Shown piece by piece: positions 48,476 through 57,263 of a DNA stretch of 64,000 nucleotides. The first letter of the stretch is position 1, and every line of letters starts with the position of its first letter. The DNA comes from Saccharopolyspora thermophila (GTDB taxonomy: Bacteria; Actinomycetota; Actinomycetes; Mycobacteriales; Pseudonocardiaceae). Both the position numbers and the translations under genes were made by a program. The notes under the pieces are model-generated. The model saw nothing but the letters and a program-made list of their open reading frames with translations, did not search any database and had not been told where the DNA came from. Location: contig NZ_BMMT01000002.1 of the NCBI RefSeq assembly GCF_014646075.1, positions 62,001 through 126,000 of the forward strand, in the 5' to 3' direction.

Positions 48476-49465
48476 ATGCTCAAGGAAGGAAGGTCCCAGT
48501 TGGGTCCTGATCCGTCGCAGGACGCACAGACCGTTTCCCAGGTGGGTGAGTTCGGTCTCATCGATCGGGTGACGGCTGGCCGGGAATTCCCGCCGGGCAC
48601 GGTGCTCGGACCAGGGGACGACGCGGCCGTCGTGGCCGCCCCGGACGGCCGGGTGGTCGCCACCACGGACGTGCTCGTGGAGCAGGTGCACTTCCGTTTC
48701 GACTGGTCGACCCCGCACCAGGTGGGGCGCAAGGCGGTCGCGGTCAACCTCTCCGACATCGCCGCCATGGGCGCGGTGCCGACCGGGCTGCTGGTCGGCC
48801 TGGGCTGCTCGCCGGACCTGCCCTGCCACGTGGTCGACGAGCTGGTCGAGGGCATGTGGGAAGAAGCACAGCAGGTCGGCATCGGCATCGTCGGGGGCGA
48901 CATGGTGTCGGCGACCTCACTGACGATCTCGATCACGGCGCTGGGCGACCTGCAGGGCCGGGAGCCGGTGACGCGCTCCGGGGCGCGGCCCGGGGACGTG
49001 GTGGCGGTGGTCGGCCGGCTGGGCTGGTCGGCGGCCGGGCTGGCCGTGCTGGGGCGGGGTTTCCGCTCCCCGGTGGCGGTGGTCGGGGCGCACCGCGTCC
49101 CGGAGCCGCCGTACGCGGCCGGGCCGCAGGCGGCCGCCGCGGGCGCGACGGCCATGGTGGACACCTCCGACGGGCTGCTGGCCGATCTCGGGCACATCGC
49201 GGCCGCCTCGCAGGTCGCCATCGACATCCGCACCGAGCAGGTCGAGGTCCCGCAGCGGCTGAACGAGGTGGCCTCGGCGCTCGGCGCCGACGCGCGGCAC
49301 TGGGTGCTCACCGGCGGCGAGGACCAGGCACTGGCCGCGACGTTCCCACCCGACCGCCCGCTGCCGGAGGGCTGGCGGGCCGTGGGCGTGGTCGCCGAGG
49401 GCTCGGGCGTGACGGTCGACGGCGCGGTCTACGAGGGGCCGTCGGGCTGGGAGCACTGGCGCTGA
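48476..49465 (+). CDS. thiL: Thiamine-monophosphate kinase
   Basis: Phosphorylates thiamine monophosphate to thiamine diphosphate, the cofactor used by IlvB. It is 329 residues, an AIR-synthase fold. Motifs: GEFGLIDRVTAG, GPGDDAAVV (ATP/Mg), TTDVLVEQVHF, VNLSDIAAMGAVPTGLLVGL and the later DTSDGLLADLGHIA and TGGEDQAL. ATG 48476 lacks a ribosome site; TTG 48500, eight codons on, has AAGGAAGG upstream and may be the true start. No TPP riboswitch was found upstream. It matches Rv2977c. A terminator follows. Confidence 0.94.
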   Translation: MLKEGRSQLGPDPSQDAQTVSQVGEFGLIDRVTAGREFPPGTVLGPGDDAAVVAAPDGRVVATTDVLVEQVHFRFDWSTPHQVGRKAVAVNLSDIAAMGAVPTGLLVGLGCSPDLPCHVVDELVEGMWEEAQQVGIGIVGGDMVSATSLTISITALGDLQGREPVTRSGARPGDVVAVVGRLGWSAAGLAVLGRGFRSPVAVVGAHRVPEPPYAAGPQAAAAGATAMVDTSDGLLADLGHIAAASQVAIDIRTEQVEVPQRLNEVASALGADARHWVLTGGEDQALAATFPPDRPLPEGWRAVGVVAEGSGVTVDGAVYEGPSGWEHWR

Positions 49466-49468
49466 CGC

Positions 49469-49506
49469 GACGGACCCCGGTGCGCGGTCGCACACCGGGG
49501 TCCGTC
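49469..49506. terminator. Terminator between thiL and the transporter gene
   Basis: A perfect 14-base-pair stem GACGGACCCCGGTG / CACCGGGGTCCGTC with a 10-base loop between convergent genes. Confidence 0.8.
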
Positions 49507-49518
49507 GGGGCGAACGGG

Positions 49519-50853
49519 TCAGGACGCCGGGGACGTCGCCGGGGCCGGTGCGTCCTGCATCAGCGGCTGGCGCGCCGTCTCCTTCAGCAGCAGGATCGGC
49601 ACCAGCGCCACCAGCGCCGCGCCCATCAGGTAGAAGGCGGGGAAGAGGCTGTTGCCGGTGGACTGCACCACCGCGTCGTTGACCAGCGGCGCGGTCCCGC
49701 CGAACGCCGCGGTGGAGATGTTGTAGCCGACGCTGAAGGCCGCGTAGCGGACCTTGGTCGGGAACATCGCCGGTAGCGTCGCGGCCAGCGGGCCGATCAG
49801 CTGCACGTGCCCGATCGCCAGCAGCCCCAGACCCAGCACCGTGGTCGGCACGGTGGCCTGCGCGATCAGCAGGAACGCCGGGACCGGCAGCACCAGGAAG
49901 CAGATCGCCGCGGACAGGAACAGTGGCTTGCGACCCACCCGGTCCGACAGCGCGCCGACCGGCGTGATGACCACCAGCATGAAGGCCACCGTGAGCAGCA
50001 GCGGCACCAGGACCTGGTACTCCTGCCCGTCCGGGACGTGCAGGGTGCTCTTCAGGTAGGTCTCCATGTAGGTGAGGATCGTGTAGTTGGCGACGTTGAT
50101 GAGCACCACGATGCCCATCAGGATCAGCAGCTGCCGCCACCACTCGCGGACGAGGTCCTTCAGCGGGGACTTGGCGACCTTGTGGCTGGCCTCCAGGTCC
50201 TTGAACGCCGGGGTGTCCTCCAGCCTGGCCCGCAGGTAGAGCCCGACGGCGCCGAGCGGACCGGCGATCAGGAACGGAATACGCCAACCCCAGCTCGCCA
50301 TGTCGGCGCTGTCCAGGTTGAGGATCAGGATTGTCGGCACCAGCGCACCGAATCCGAATCCGACGAGCGTGCCGAATTCCAGCCAGCTGCCCCAGAAGCC
50401 GCGCCGCCGGTCGGGTGCGTACTCGGCGATGTAGGTGGCCGCGCCGCCGTATTCACCTCCGGTGGAGAAGCCCTGCAACAACCGGCACAGCAGCAGCAGC
50501 ATCGGCGCCACGATGCCGATGGTCTGGTAGGTGGGCAGCAAACCGATGACGAACGTCGAGCCGGACATCAGCAGGATCGTCACGGCCAGCACCTTCTGCC
50601 TGCCGATCCGGTCGCCCAGCGGGCCGAAGAACAGGCTGCCCAGCGGCCGGAACAGAAACGAGATCGCGAAGACGCCGAAGGCGGAGACGGTCTCCCACGG
50701 TCCGGGGAAGAACTGATGGCCCACGTAGGCGGCCACGTACGCGTAGACGCCGAAGTCGTACCACTCCGTGCAGTTGCCGATCGCGGCTGCGCCAACGGCC
50801 CGGCGCAGCAGTGATCTTTGCTCGGGTGTTTCGGCTGTTTCCGGCGAAGTCAT
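49519..50853 (-). CDS. MFS transporter of the metabolite:H+ symporter (ProP/ShiA) family
   Basis: A 444-residue polytopic protein with twelve predicted helices. MHS features: [16 protein letters not shown] in the first helix, the [10 protein letters not shown] loop after helix 2, [22 protein letters not shown] in helices 4-5, and RVGRKPLFL after helix 8. Relatives take up proline/betaine, citrate, shikimate or ketoglutarate; the substrate is not clear, though the EWYDFG...GEYGG pattern fits dicarboxylate/osmolyte carriers. ATG 50853 has GAGGTGGG about 9 bases upstream. A perfect palindrome 122 bases upstream may be its operator. Confidence 0.9.
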   Translation of the reverse strand: MTSPETAETPEQRSLLRRAVGAAAIGNCTEWYDFGVYAYVAAYVGHQFFPGPWETVSAFGVFAISFLFRPLGSLFFGPLGDRIGRQKVLAVTILLMSGSTFVIGLLPTYQTIGIVAPMLLLLCRLLQGFSTGGEYGGAATYIAEYAPDRRRGFWGSWLEFGTLVGFGFGALVPTILILNLDSADMASWGWRIPFLIAGPLGAVGLYLRARLEDTPAFKDLEASHKVAKSPLKDLVREWWRQLLILMGIVVLINVANYTILTYMETYLKSTLHVPDGQEYQVLVPLLLTVAFMLVVITPVGALSDRVGRKPLFLSAAICFLVLPVPAFLLIAQATVPTTVLGLGLLAIGHVQLIGPLAATLPAMFPTKVRYAAFSVGYNISTAAFGGTAPLVNDAVVQSTGNSLFPAFYLMGAALVALVPILLLKETARQPLMQDAPAPATSPAS

Positions 50854-50974
50854 GAGTTTGCGGCCCACCTCCGGGTCATGCCAGCCACGGTCGTGGTCGA
50901 TTCGAACTCCGCAGAACCTAGCCGAGCGACCAGTGGGAGGCCACCAAAACAGCACACAACGCTTTGGAGATGGT

Positions 50975-50992
50975 ATTCCGCTTATGCGGAAT
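50975..50992. promoter_or_regulatory. IclR-like operator upstream of the transporter
   Basis: ATTCCGC-TTAT-GCGGAAT is a perfect palindrome. Many IclR-family regulators in actinobacteria bind TTCCGC/GCGGAA dyads. It probably controls the transporter at 49519-50853. Confidence 0.55.
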
Positions 50993-51211
50993 CTCACCGT
51001 TCGAGCGCCGTCGGTGTCGTGTCTGACGAGCGACCGATTTGCCCGCCGAAATAGCGGTATGACAGGCGAAAATGACACTATCGGGTGTGCTGTGGATACC
51101 GCGCGAAACCGCATGAGGCGTGACGTTACTTCTATAGAATGTGATTTGCGTCACGTTTGTGTGCTCGGCGAGTACCGCGGGGCCCGTCGCCGGACTGATC
51201 GTGGATCTCGC

Positions 51212-51217
51212 TACGGT
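51212..51217 (+). promoter_or_regulatory. Leaderless -10 box of ung
   Basis: TACGGT is followed by eight bases and then ATG 51226. Confidence 0.5.
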
Positions 51218-51225
51218 GTTCAGCC

Positions 51226-51900
51226 ATGGCCGCACGTCCGCTGAGCGAACTCGTGGAGGCCGGTTGGGCGCGAGCTCTGGAACCGGTCGCCGACCAGATC
51301 AAGGCGATGGGTGAGTTTCTGCGCGCAGAGGTCGCCGCCGGGCGCACCTACCTGCCTGCCCCGGAACACGTCCTGCGTGCCTTCCAGCAGCCGTTCGACG
51401 AGGTCCGGGTGCTGATCGTCGGCCAGGACCCGTACCCCACCCCGGGCCATCCGGTGGGGCTGAGCTTCTCGGTCGCGCCCGGCGTCGCACCGCCGCGCAG
51501 CCTGGTCAACATCTTCCGCGAGTACACCGACGACCTCGGCTACCCCACGCCCTCCAGTGGTGACCTCACGCCGTGGACCGAGCGTGGCGTGCTGTTGCTC
51601 AACAGGTCCCTGACCGTGCGGCCCCACAAGCCCGGTTCGCACCGCGGCAAGGGGTGGGAAAAGGTCACCGCGCAGGCCATCAAGGCGCTTGCCGCACGCG
51701 ACGAACCGCTGGTGGCGATCCTGTGGGGCCGCGACGCCCGCGACCTGCGGCCGCTGATGCCGGGCGTGGACTGCATCGAGTCGGCGCATCCCAGTCCGAT
51801 GTCCGCCGACCGTGGTTTTTTCGGCAGCCGCCCGTTCAGCCGGGTCAACGAGCTCCTCGCGGCGAAGGGCGTCGAGCCCATCGACTGGAAGCTCCCGTAG
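51226..51900 (+). CDS. ung: Uracil-DNA glycosylase
   Basis: Removes uracil from DNA, important in GC-rich genomes where cytosine deamination is frequent. A 224-residue family-1 enzyme. The water-activating loop is [16 protein letters not shown], then the uracil-binding Asn in LLLNRSLTV, and the Leu intercalation loop [21 protein letters not shown] 51226 follows the -10 box. It matches Rv2976c next to thiL and recG. Confidence 0.97.
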   Translation: MAARPLSELVEAGWARALEPVADQIKAMGEFLRAEVAAGRTYLPAPEHVLRAFQQPFDEVRVLIVGQDPYPTPGHPVGLSFSVAPGVAPPRSLVNIFREYTDDLGYPTPSSGDLTPWTERGVLLLNRSLTVRPHKPGSHRGKGWEKVTAQAIKALAARDEPLVAILWGRDARDLRPLMPGVDCIESAHPSPMSADRGFFGSRPFSRVNELLAAKGVEPIDWKLP

Positions 51901-51999
51901 ACAGCTGTTCGCCCTGCTCGCGGCGGATGGCTTTCGGTCCGGGCGGGTCGTACATTGGCCCTTGCCGGATGATGTGTTCGGGGCGGAAGAAGGCTCGTC

Positions 52000-52581
52000 A
52001 TGGGAGCCGACCGGAACCGCGACGGCCTGCGGCGCCTGCTTCGCCGGGTGTTCCCCGGCGCGAACCCGCTGCGCCGGCGCACCGACTACTTCGAACCGAT
52101 CGCCCTGGTCTTCGCGGTGCTCTCGGCCGTGGCCGCCATCGTGCTGGCGACCGTGGTGGCGCAGGGCGAACTGCGCGGTCGGCTCGCCCAGGTGGAGCGC
52201 GAGCACGCGACCAGGCAGCAGGTGGTGGCCACGGTGGTCGCCGAGGTCGGCAGCACGACGGCGCAGCGCTCGGTGGCGGTCCGGTGGGGCGAACCGCCGG
52301 ACGAGCGGTTCGCGGTCGTCGAGCTGCCGACCCGCGCCCCGGTGGCGGGCACGGTCCCGGTCTGGCTGGACCAGGGCGGTCAGCCCACCTCGCCACCGAT
52401 GACCAGCGCGCAGGCCACGCAGGCGGCGGGCCTGGCCGGCGCGGCAGTCCTCATCGGATCGGCACTCACCGTGGTGGTGCTGGTGACGATCGCCAGGCTG
52501 TGGGTGACCAGGCGTCGCCTGGCCGCCTGGGCGGCGGAGTGGGCGATCGTCGGCCCGCAGTGGCGCAGGCACGCGTCGTAG
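52000..52581 (+). CDS. Rv1733c-family transmembrane protein
   Basis: A 193-residue protein with two membrane helices: one near the N-terminus (PIALVFAVLSAVAAIVLATVV, about residues 31-51) and one near the C-terminus (GLAGAAVLIGSALTVVVLVTI), enclosing an extracytoplasmic domain. The layout NPLRRRTDYFEP...VPVWLDQGGQ..PP.T..QA follows the M. tuberculosis Rv1733c family, known as dormancy antigens with unknown function. ATG 52000 has AGAAGG 6 bases upstream. It is not part of the conserved ung-recG block in mycobacteria. Confidence 0.82.
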   Translation: MGADRNRDGLRRLLRRVFPGANPLRRRTDYFEPIALVFAVLSAVAAIVLATVVAQGELRGRLAQVEREHATRQQVVATVVAEVGSTTAQRSVAVRWGEPPDERFAVVELPTRAPVAGTVPVWLDQGGQPTSPPMTSAQATQAAGLAGAAVLIGSALTVVVLVTIARLWVTRRRLAAWAAEWAIVGPQWRRHAS

Positions 52582-52761
52582 CGACGCGTCGGCCGCAACC
52601 TTTCCCGCCTCGCGTGCACGCACGCGATCCTGCGTGAGTGCTGCCGCGGTGGCGGCGTTCCACGGTCCGGTGGGTTCGCCGGCCCAGGCCCGTGAGGCGG
52701 GCCGGCTTCACGCAGCGACTAGTCTCGGACAATCCGTTCGTGGTTGCGTGGGAGGTCCCGG

Positions 52762-54321
52762 GTGTTGCGGACGTTGAACGCGGCGGCTGCCCGCCGCTGG
52801 GTGGACCTGGCGCTGGCCGCGCTGGCCGTCGAGCGGGAGGCGATCGACCGGATCAACGTCTACCCGGTGGCCGATGGCGACACCGGCACGAACCTGCTGC
52901 AGACCATGCGGGCCGCGGTCACGGAGCTCGACGCGGCCGAACCGGACACCCTTGGTGGGGTGCTGACGGCCCTGGCCAAGGGGGCGCTCGGCGGCGCCCG
53001 CGGCAACTCGGGAGTGCTGCTGTCGCAGGCGCTGCGCGGCATGGCCGAGCAGTTGCGGGATGTTCCGGCGGCCGACGGCGCGGACATCGGTGCGGCCCTG
53101 GTCAGGGCCGCCGAACTCGCCCGGGAGGCGGTGGCCGAACCTGCGGAGGGCACCGTGCTGTCGGTGCTGCACGCGGCCGCGTGCGCAGCGCAGGGGGCTG
53201 AGCAGCTGGACGTCGTCGTACACAACGCGACCCGGGCCGCGATCAGCGCGTTGGCCGCGACACCGGCGCAGTTGCCGGTCCTGGCGGACGCGGGGGTCGT
53301 CGACGCCGGCGGGCGCGGCCTGGTGGTCCTGCTCGACGCGTTGCACGCCGTGGTGCGCGACGGCGAACGGCTGGCGCCCAAGGCGCCGGTCGCCGGTGAA
53401 GCGGGTGTGCTGGAGCACGAGTCGCAGTACGAGTACGAGGTCATGTACCTGCTCGCGGATACCGACCCCGCACGGGTGGCGGGCCTGCGGGAGGCGTTGT
53501 GCGGCATCGGCGACTGCGTGTCGGTGGTCGGTGACGGGCTGGCGTCGTGGGCGGTGCACGTGCACTGCGACGACATCGGCGCGGCGATCGAGTCGGGGAT
53601 CGGGGTCGGCCGGGTGCACCGGATCAAGGTGACCCGGTTCGCCGACCAGCGCCGGGCGTTCGCCCGCGAGGTCGCGGTGCTCGCCTGTGTCCCCAGCGGT
53701 GCGCTGGGCGAGCTGTTCGCCGCCGAAGGCGCGGACGTCCTGGTCGTCGACGCGGAGCCGTCCGCAGAGCAGGTGCGCGAGGCGTTCGCCGCCACGGGCG
53801 CGGCGCACGTGGCGGTGCTGCCCAACGACGGCGCGGTGACCGCGGTGATCGAGCAGGTCGCGGCCGAGGTCATCGGCGATGGCCAGGACGTGGTGGTGGT
53901 GCCGACCGCCTCGCCGGTGCAGGGGCTGGCCGCGCTCGCCGTGCACGATCCGGGGCGGCGGCGGGCCGACGACCAGGTGGCGATGGCCGAGGCGGCCGCC
54001 GCGACTCGGCGCGGCGAGCTGCGCATCGCCGAGGCGGAGGCGCTGACCTGGGTGGGCCGCTGCCGACCGGGGGACGTGCTGGGGCTGGTCGACGGCGAGG
54101 TGGTGCTCATCGGCGACAACCTGCTGGCGGCGGCCCGTGACCTCGCCGAGCGGATGCTCACCACCGGCGGCGAGCTGGTGACCGCGCTGGTTTCCGACGA
54201 CGCCCCGGCGGGGCTCCCGGACGACCTCGCCGAGCACCTCCGCCGGGCCCATCCCGAGGTGGAGTTCACCCACTACCCGGCGGGCACCCTGCATCCCCGC
54301 CTGCTCCTCGGAGTCGAGTGA
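52762..54321 (+). CDS. DhaL/DAK2-domain kinase-like protein (FakA type)
   Basis: A 519-residue protein: an N-terminal DhaL (DAK2) ATP-binding domain with the Asp-rich metal site in INVYPVADGDTGTNLLQTM and GGARGNSGVLLSQALRG (about residues 30-95), then a middle domain and a C-terminal DegV/DAK1-like region. FakA of Firmicutes, with a FakB partner, phosphorylates fatty acids; whether actinobacterial members do so is not shown. GTG 52762 has GGGAGG 6 bases upstream. It lies before recG, as Rv2974c/Rv2975c do, although a four-gene cluster has been inserted between them here. Confidence 0.9.
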   Translation: MLRTLNAAAARRWVDLALAALAVEREAIDRINVYPVADGDTGTNLLQTMRAAVTELDAAEPDTLGGVLTALAKGALGGARGNSGVLLSQALRGMAEQLRDVPAADGADIGAALVRAAELAREAVAEPAEGTVLSVLHAAACAAQGAEQLDVVVHNATRAAISALAATPAQLPVLADAGVVDAGGRGLVVLLDALHAVVRDGERLAPKAPVAGEAGVLEHESQYEYEVMYLLADTDPARVAGLREALCGIGDCVSVVGDGLASWAVHVHCDDIGAAIESGIGVGRVHRIKVTRFADQRRAFAREVAVLACVPSGALGELFAAEGADVLVVDAEPSAEQVREAFAATGAAHVAVLPNDGAVTAVIEQVAAEVIGDGQDVVVVPTASPVQGLAALAVHDPGRRRADDQVAMAEAAAATRRGELRIAEAEALTWVGRCRPGDVLGLVDGEVVLIGDNLLAAARDLAERMLTTGGELVTALVSDDAPAGLPDDLAEHLRRAHPEVEFTHYPAGTLHPRLLLGVE

Positions 54322-54346
54322 GGCGACGCGAGAGCCATCCCCGTGA

Positions 54347-54377
54347 GGGAACCTTCCGGGTTTGCCGGAACTTGGTG
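54347..54377 (-). repeat. Dispersed intergenic repeat, copy C
   Basis: On the minus strand it reads AAGTTCCGGCAAACCCGG, then AAGGTTCCC, 26 bases after the DhaL gene stop. It could also act as that gene's terminator. Confidence 0.65.
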
Positions 54378-54439
54378 CGGAATCCGGTCGAAGGTCCCCG
54401 GTGCGGGTGCTTGCGCGGTCGTGACCGGAAGACGTGAAT

Positions 54440-54460
54440 GATGCTAGTTTTATTAGCATC
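54440..54460 (+). promoter_or_regulatory. Operator and -10 region of the GntR gene, touching its start codon
   Basis: GATGCTA-N7-TAGCATC is a perfect palindrome ending on the base before ATG 54461. Within it TTTTAT (54448-54453) lies 7 bases before the ATG and can serve as the -10 of a leaderless promoter. Binding of the encoded repressor would block its own transcript. Confidence 0.75.
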
Positions 54461-54808
54461 ATGTTGCTCTCGTTGGATCTGCACGACCAGCGTCCGCTGC
54501 ACGAGCAGGCAGCCGACGCCCTCCGCCGCGCCATCGCCGAGGGCGAGGTGGCTCCCGGTGACCGGTTGCCGCCCGCGCGGGATCTCGCGGTCGCGCTGCA
54601 GATCAACGCCAACACCGTGCTGCGGGCGCTGCGCCAGCTCCGAGAGGAGGGACTGCTGGAGTTCCGGCGGGGACGGGGCGTGACCGTGCTGCGCCGTCCC
54701 GATCCGCGCGCCGCGCTCCAGCAGAAGCTGCGGGAGCTGCTCGCCGAGGCGGCGCGGCACGGCTACGGGCCGGACGACGTCGCCGCGTGGATCGAGGAGG
54801 AGAAGTGA
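54461..54808 (+). CDS. YtrA-type GntR repressor
   Basis: A 115-residue GntR regulator consisting of the winged helix (about residues 8-75, PLHEQAADALRRAIAEGEVAPGDRLPPARDLA; INANTVLRALRQLREEGLLEF) and only a short C-terminal helix for dimerisation, the hallmark of the YtrA subfamily. YtrA regulators normally control membrane-protein operons and respond to envelope stress or peptide antibiotics. ATG 54461 directly follows the palindrome. Three membrane-protein genes follow on the same strand and are the presumed targets. Confidence 0.92.
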   Translation: MLLSLDLHDQRPLHEQAADALRRAIAEGEVAPGDRLPPARDLAVALQINANTVLRALRQLREEGLLEFRRGRGVTVLRRPDPRAALQQKLRELLAEAARHGYGPDDVAAWIEEEK

Positions 54809-54851
54809 GGAGCTGCCACCCCGCTGCCGAGTCGCCCGGCCGGGAGGTGCC

Positions 54852-55802
54852 ATGAGCCACCTCGTCCGGTTCCTCGTGTCGGCCGTCTGCTGGGTCGTCG
54901 CCGTGACCGCGGCCCTGCTGCTCGGCGTGGGAGTCGTCCGCGACCGGCTGCCCGATCCGCTCGCCACGCACTGGGGGTTCTCCGGCGTCCCCGACGGTTT
55001 CCAGTCGCGGACCGGTTTCCTGGTCGTCCTACTGGTCGGCTGGCTGGTGATCGCGACGATCGCGGTGGTGTGCGGGGTGCTCGGCCGACGGCAGCGGCGG
55101 ACCCGGGCCGCGTCCGCGGCGGTCCTGGGCGCGGCCGCGGTGTTCGTCACCGGGATGGCGGTCGCCGTGGTGGCCGCGAACCTCGACGTCGCCGACTGGA
55201 CGCGGGCCCGCTCGCTGAACTGGCAGCCGTTCGCGGTGCTGGCCCTCGCCGGCGCCGCCGGCGGGATCGGCTGGAAGCTCGGCAACCGCGGCCCCGACGA
55301 GACCCCCGAAGCGGAGACGAGTAGCCCCGCACTGGCGCTGAAGGCGACCGAGCGCACGGTGTGGGTGTCCTCGGTGACCAGCCCGGTGCTGCTGTCGATC
55401 GGTGGTCTGACGCTGCTCGCGGCGCTGGGGTCCGCGCTGCTGGAAACCCCGGCGGCCGCGATGCCGCTGGCGCTGGCCGGGGTGACCTGCCTGGCCCTGT
55501 CGTCGGCGCGGGTGCAGATCGACGAACGCGGGGTGCGCACCGCGTTCGGCCCGCAGCGCTGGCCCGCCCGGCGCATCCACCTGGACCGGATCACCAGCGC
55601 GCGGGCGGAGCACCGGCACGCGCTGGGCGCTGGAGGCTGGGGCTACCGGGTGCTTCCCGCCAGCACGGCGATCATGCTGCGCGGCGGCCCCTGCCTGGTC
55701 CTGCGGCTGACGTCCGGTCGCGACTTCGTCATCAGCGTCGACCACCCCGAACGCGGTGCCGAGCTGGTCAACGCCCTGGTCACCGAACGCTCGGCGCTGT
55801 GA
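54852..55802 (+). CDS. DUF1648-domain membrane protein
   Basis: A 316-residue membrane protein. The first helix is followed by LPDPLATHWGFSGVPDGF, the DUF1648 signature also found in the SdpI immunity protein of Bacillus. Further hydrophobic segments lie at about residues 54-75, 85-107, 125-145 and 175-220. The C-terminal 100 residues form a soluble part (VQIDERGVRTAFGPQRWPARR...) resembling a PH-like cytoplasmic domain. ATG 54852 follows GGGAGGTGCC. It is the second gene of the GntR cluster. No enzymatic motif was seen. Confidence 0.85.
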   Translation: MSHLVRFLVSAVCWVVAVTAALLLGVGVVRDRLPDPLATHWGFSGVPDGFQSRTGFLVVLLVGWLVIATIAVVCGVLGRRQRRTRAASAAVLGAAAVFVTGMAVAVVAANLDVADWTRARSLNWQPFAVLALAGAAGGIGWKLGNRGPDETPEAETSSPALALKATERTVWVSSVTSPVLLSIGGLTLLAALGSALLETPAAAMPLALAGVTCLALSSARVQIDERGVRTAFGPQRWPARRIHLDRITSARAEHRHALGAGGWGYRVLPASTAIMLRGGPCLVLRLTSGRDFVISVDHPERGAELVNALVTERSAL

Positions 55803-55813
55803 GGGAGGCGGTC

Positions 55814-56692
55814 GTGGGACGGCGTGACATCTGGCTCTTCCTGCTGGTGGCGCTGGGCGGTGCCTGGCTGGTGGCGCTGCCGGCCTGGGTGGACGGCGGG
55901 AACCTCGGTCCGCATCTGGCCTACGTCGGGCCGTTGATGATGCTCACCCCGTCGCTCGGGGTGCTCGCGGTGCGGCTGGTCGACCACCGCGTCCCGGCCC
56001 GCCAGTGGGCCCGTGACACCGGCCTGACCCTGGGACCGCGCCCGCGCCACACCGTTGTGCTGGTGCTGCTCGCCTGGTTCGGCACCGTGGTGTTCAGCGT
56101 GGTGGTGGTCGCGCTCAGCTCCGCGCTGGGCCTGCTGGCCGTGGACCTCACCGGGTTCAGCCTGCTCCAGCAGGCGCTGACCGCGCAGGGCGTGCCACTC
56201 AGTGCCGGAACCGTGGTGCTGGTGCAGCTGCTCGCCATGGTCCTTCTCGCGCCGCTGATCAACTCGGTGGTGGCCTTCGGCGAGGAGTGGGGATGGCGCG
56301 GCTGGCTGCTGCCCCGCCTCACCGGCGCCGGGACCGTCCGCGCGCTGCTGGTGTCCGGCCTGGTCTGGGGCGTCTGGCACGCCCCGCTGACGCTGCTGGG
56401 CTACAACTACCCGCAGCTCGGGCCGCTGGCAGCGGTGGTGTTCGCCGGTTTCTGCACCGTCTACGGGGTGGTCATGGGCTGGCTGCGGCTGCGCTCCGGC
56501 AGCGTGTGGCCGCCGGTGCTGGCGCACGGGGCGTTCAACGCCAGCGCCGGGCTGCCGATGCTGGTGGGATCGGCGGCCGAACCACCGAACCTGCTGGTCG
56601 CCGGGAGCACCGGTCTGCTCGGGTGGGTGCTGTTCGCGGTGCTCGGGATGGTCGTGCTGCGCCGCTGGCCGGTCGTGCGCCCCGCCGGCTGA
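55814..56692 (+). CDS. CPBP-family intramembrane metalloprotease-like protein
   Basis: A 292-residue membrane protein of the CAAX protease/bacteriocin-processing (CPBP) family. The motifs are EEWGWRGWLLPRL (EExxxR, about residue 157), GLVWGVWHAPLTLLGY (His of motif 2) and LAHGAFNASAG (motif 3, HxxxN). About eight helices. Family members process prenylated or bacteriocin peptides or confer self-immunity. GTG 55814 is preferred because GGGAGG lies 5 bases upstream; GTG 55799 overlaps the previous stop. Sandwiched between two DUF1648 genes. Confidence 0.9.
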   Translation: MGRRDIWLFLLVALGGAWLVALPAWVDGGNLGPHLAYVGPLMMLTPSLGVLAVRLVDHRVPARQWARDTGLTLGPRPRHTVVLVLLAWFGTVVFSVVVVALSSALGLLAVDLTGFSLLQQALTAQGVPLSAGTVVLVQLLAMVLLAPLINSVVAFGEEWGWRGWLLPRLTGAGTVRALLVSGLVWGVWHAPLTLLGYNYPQLGPLAAVVFAGFCTVYGVVMGWLRLRSGSVWPPVLAHGAFNASAGLPMLVGSAAEPPNLLVAGSTGLLGWVLFAVLGMVVLRRWPVVRPAG

Positions 56693-56741
56693 CCAGGCGG
56701 CTACCGTCGATGCTGGCGGTTTGTCGAGACGGGAGCGCGCA

Positions 56742-57197
56742 GTGGGTGTCCGCAGGCGGTATCTGTGGTTCGTGGTCGGCTGGACGGTGCTCATCGCCGT
56801 GGGCATGGTCGCCGTGCCGCTGGCGCTGCGTTCCCGGCTGCCCGAGCCCCTGGCGGTCGAGTGGGCGTCGTCCGGTGCCCCGGAGAGCTCCAGCTCGTTG
56901 CGTGATTTTGTGTTCGGCAAGCTCGTCTGGTGGCTGGTGGTCGCCGCGGTCTGGAGCGTGTTCGGGGTGCGCGGTGTGCTGCGGCGCCAGGGGTTGGCGC
57001 TGGCCGGGGCGGCGCTGGGCGTGTTCGGCGCGCTGATGCTCGGCACCGTGGTGCTGACCGCGGTGGCCAACCTCGACGCTCCGGACTTCCGCGACGCGGC
57101 GGAGCTGCACGGGCAGGGCTGGCTGCTGCTGGGCGGGCTGCTCGCGGGCTGGCTGGGCTGGCGGTTGGGCCGCCGGGGAGCTCACCACGCCGACTGA
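56742..57197 (+). CDS. Second DUF1648-like small membrane protein
   Basis: A 151-residue protein with four hydrophobic helices (YLWFVVGWTVLIAVGMVAVPL; LVWWLVVAAVWSVFGV; ALAGAALGVFGALMLGTVVL; GWLLLGGLLAGWLGWRLG). After the first helix comes RLPEPLAVEWASSGAPE, a variant of the DUF1648 signature in the larger neighbour at 54852. GTG 56742 has GGGAG 7 bases upstream; TTG 56721 is in frame. It ends the GntR-DUF1648-CPBP-DUF1648 group before recG. Function unknown. Confidence 0.8.
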   Translation: MGVRRRYLWFVVGWTVLIAVGMVAVPLALRSRLPEPLAVEWASSGAPESSSSLRDFVFGKLVWWLVVAAVWSVFGVRGVLRRQGLALAGAALGVFGALMLGTVVLTAVANLDAPDFRDAAELHGQGWLLLGGLLAGWLGWRLGRRGAHHAD

Positions 57198-57263
57198 CGT
57201 CGGTGCGGTGGAGATAATCGCTCCTGCGCCCCTGGTGACGACGCGCACGGCGGAGGACAGGCA

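Larger units (their letters stand above)
50854..51225. other. Intergenic region between the transporter and ung
   Basis: This 372-base divergent gap is unusually AT-rich for the window in its middle (about 50940-51160). It contains the palindrome at 50975-50992 and the ung promoter box. A frame running through it upstream of the transporter has no start context and no protein-like composition. Confidence 0.5.
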
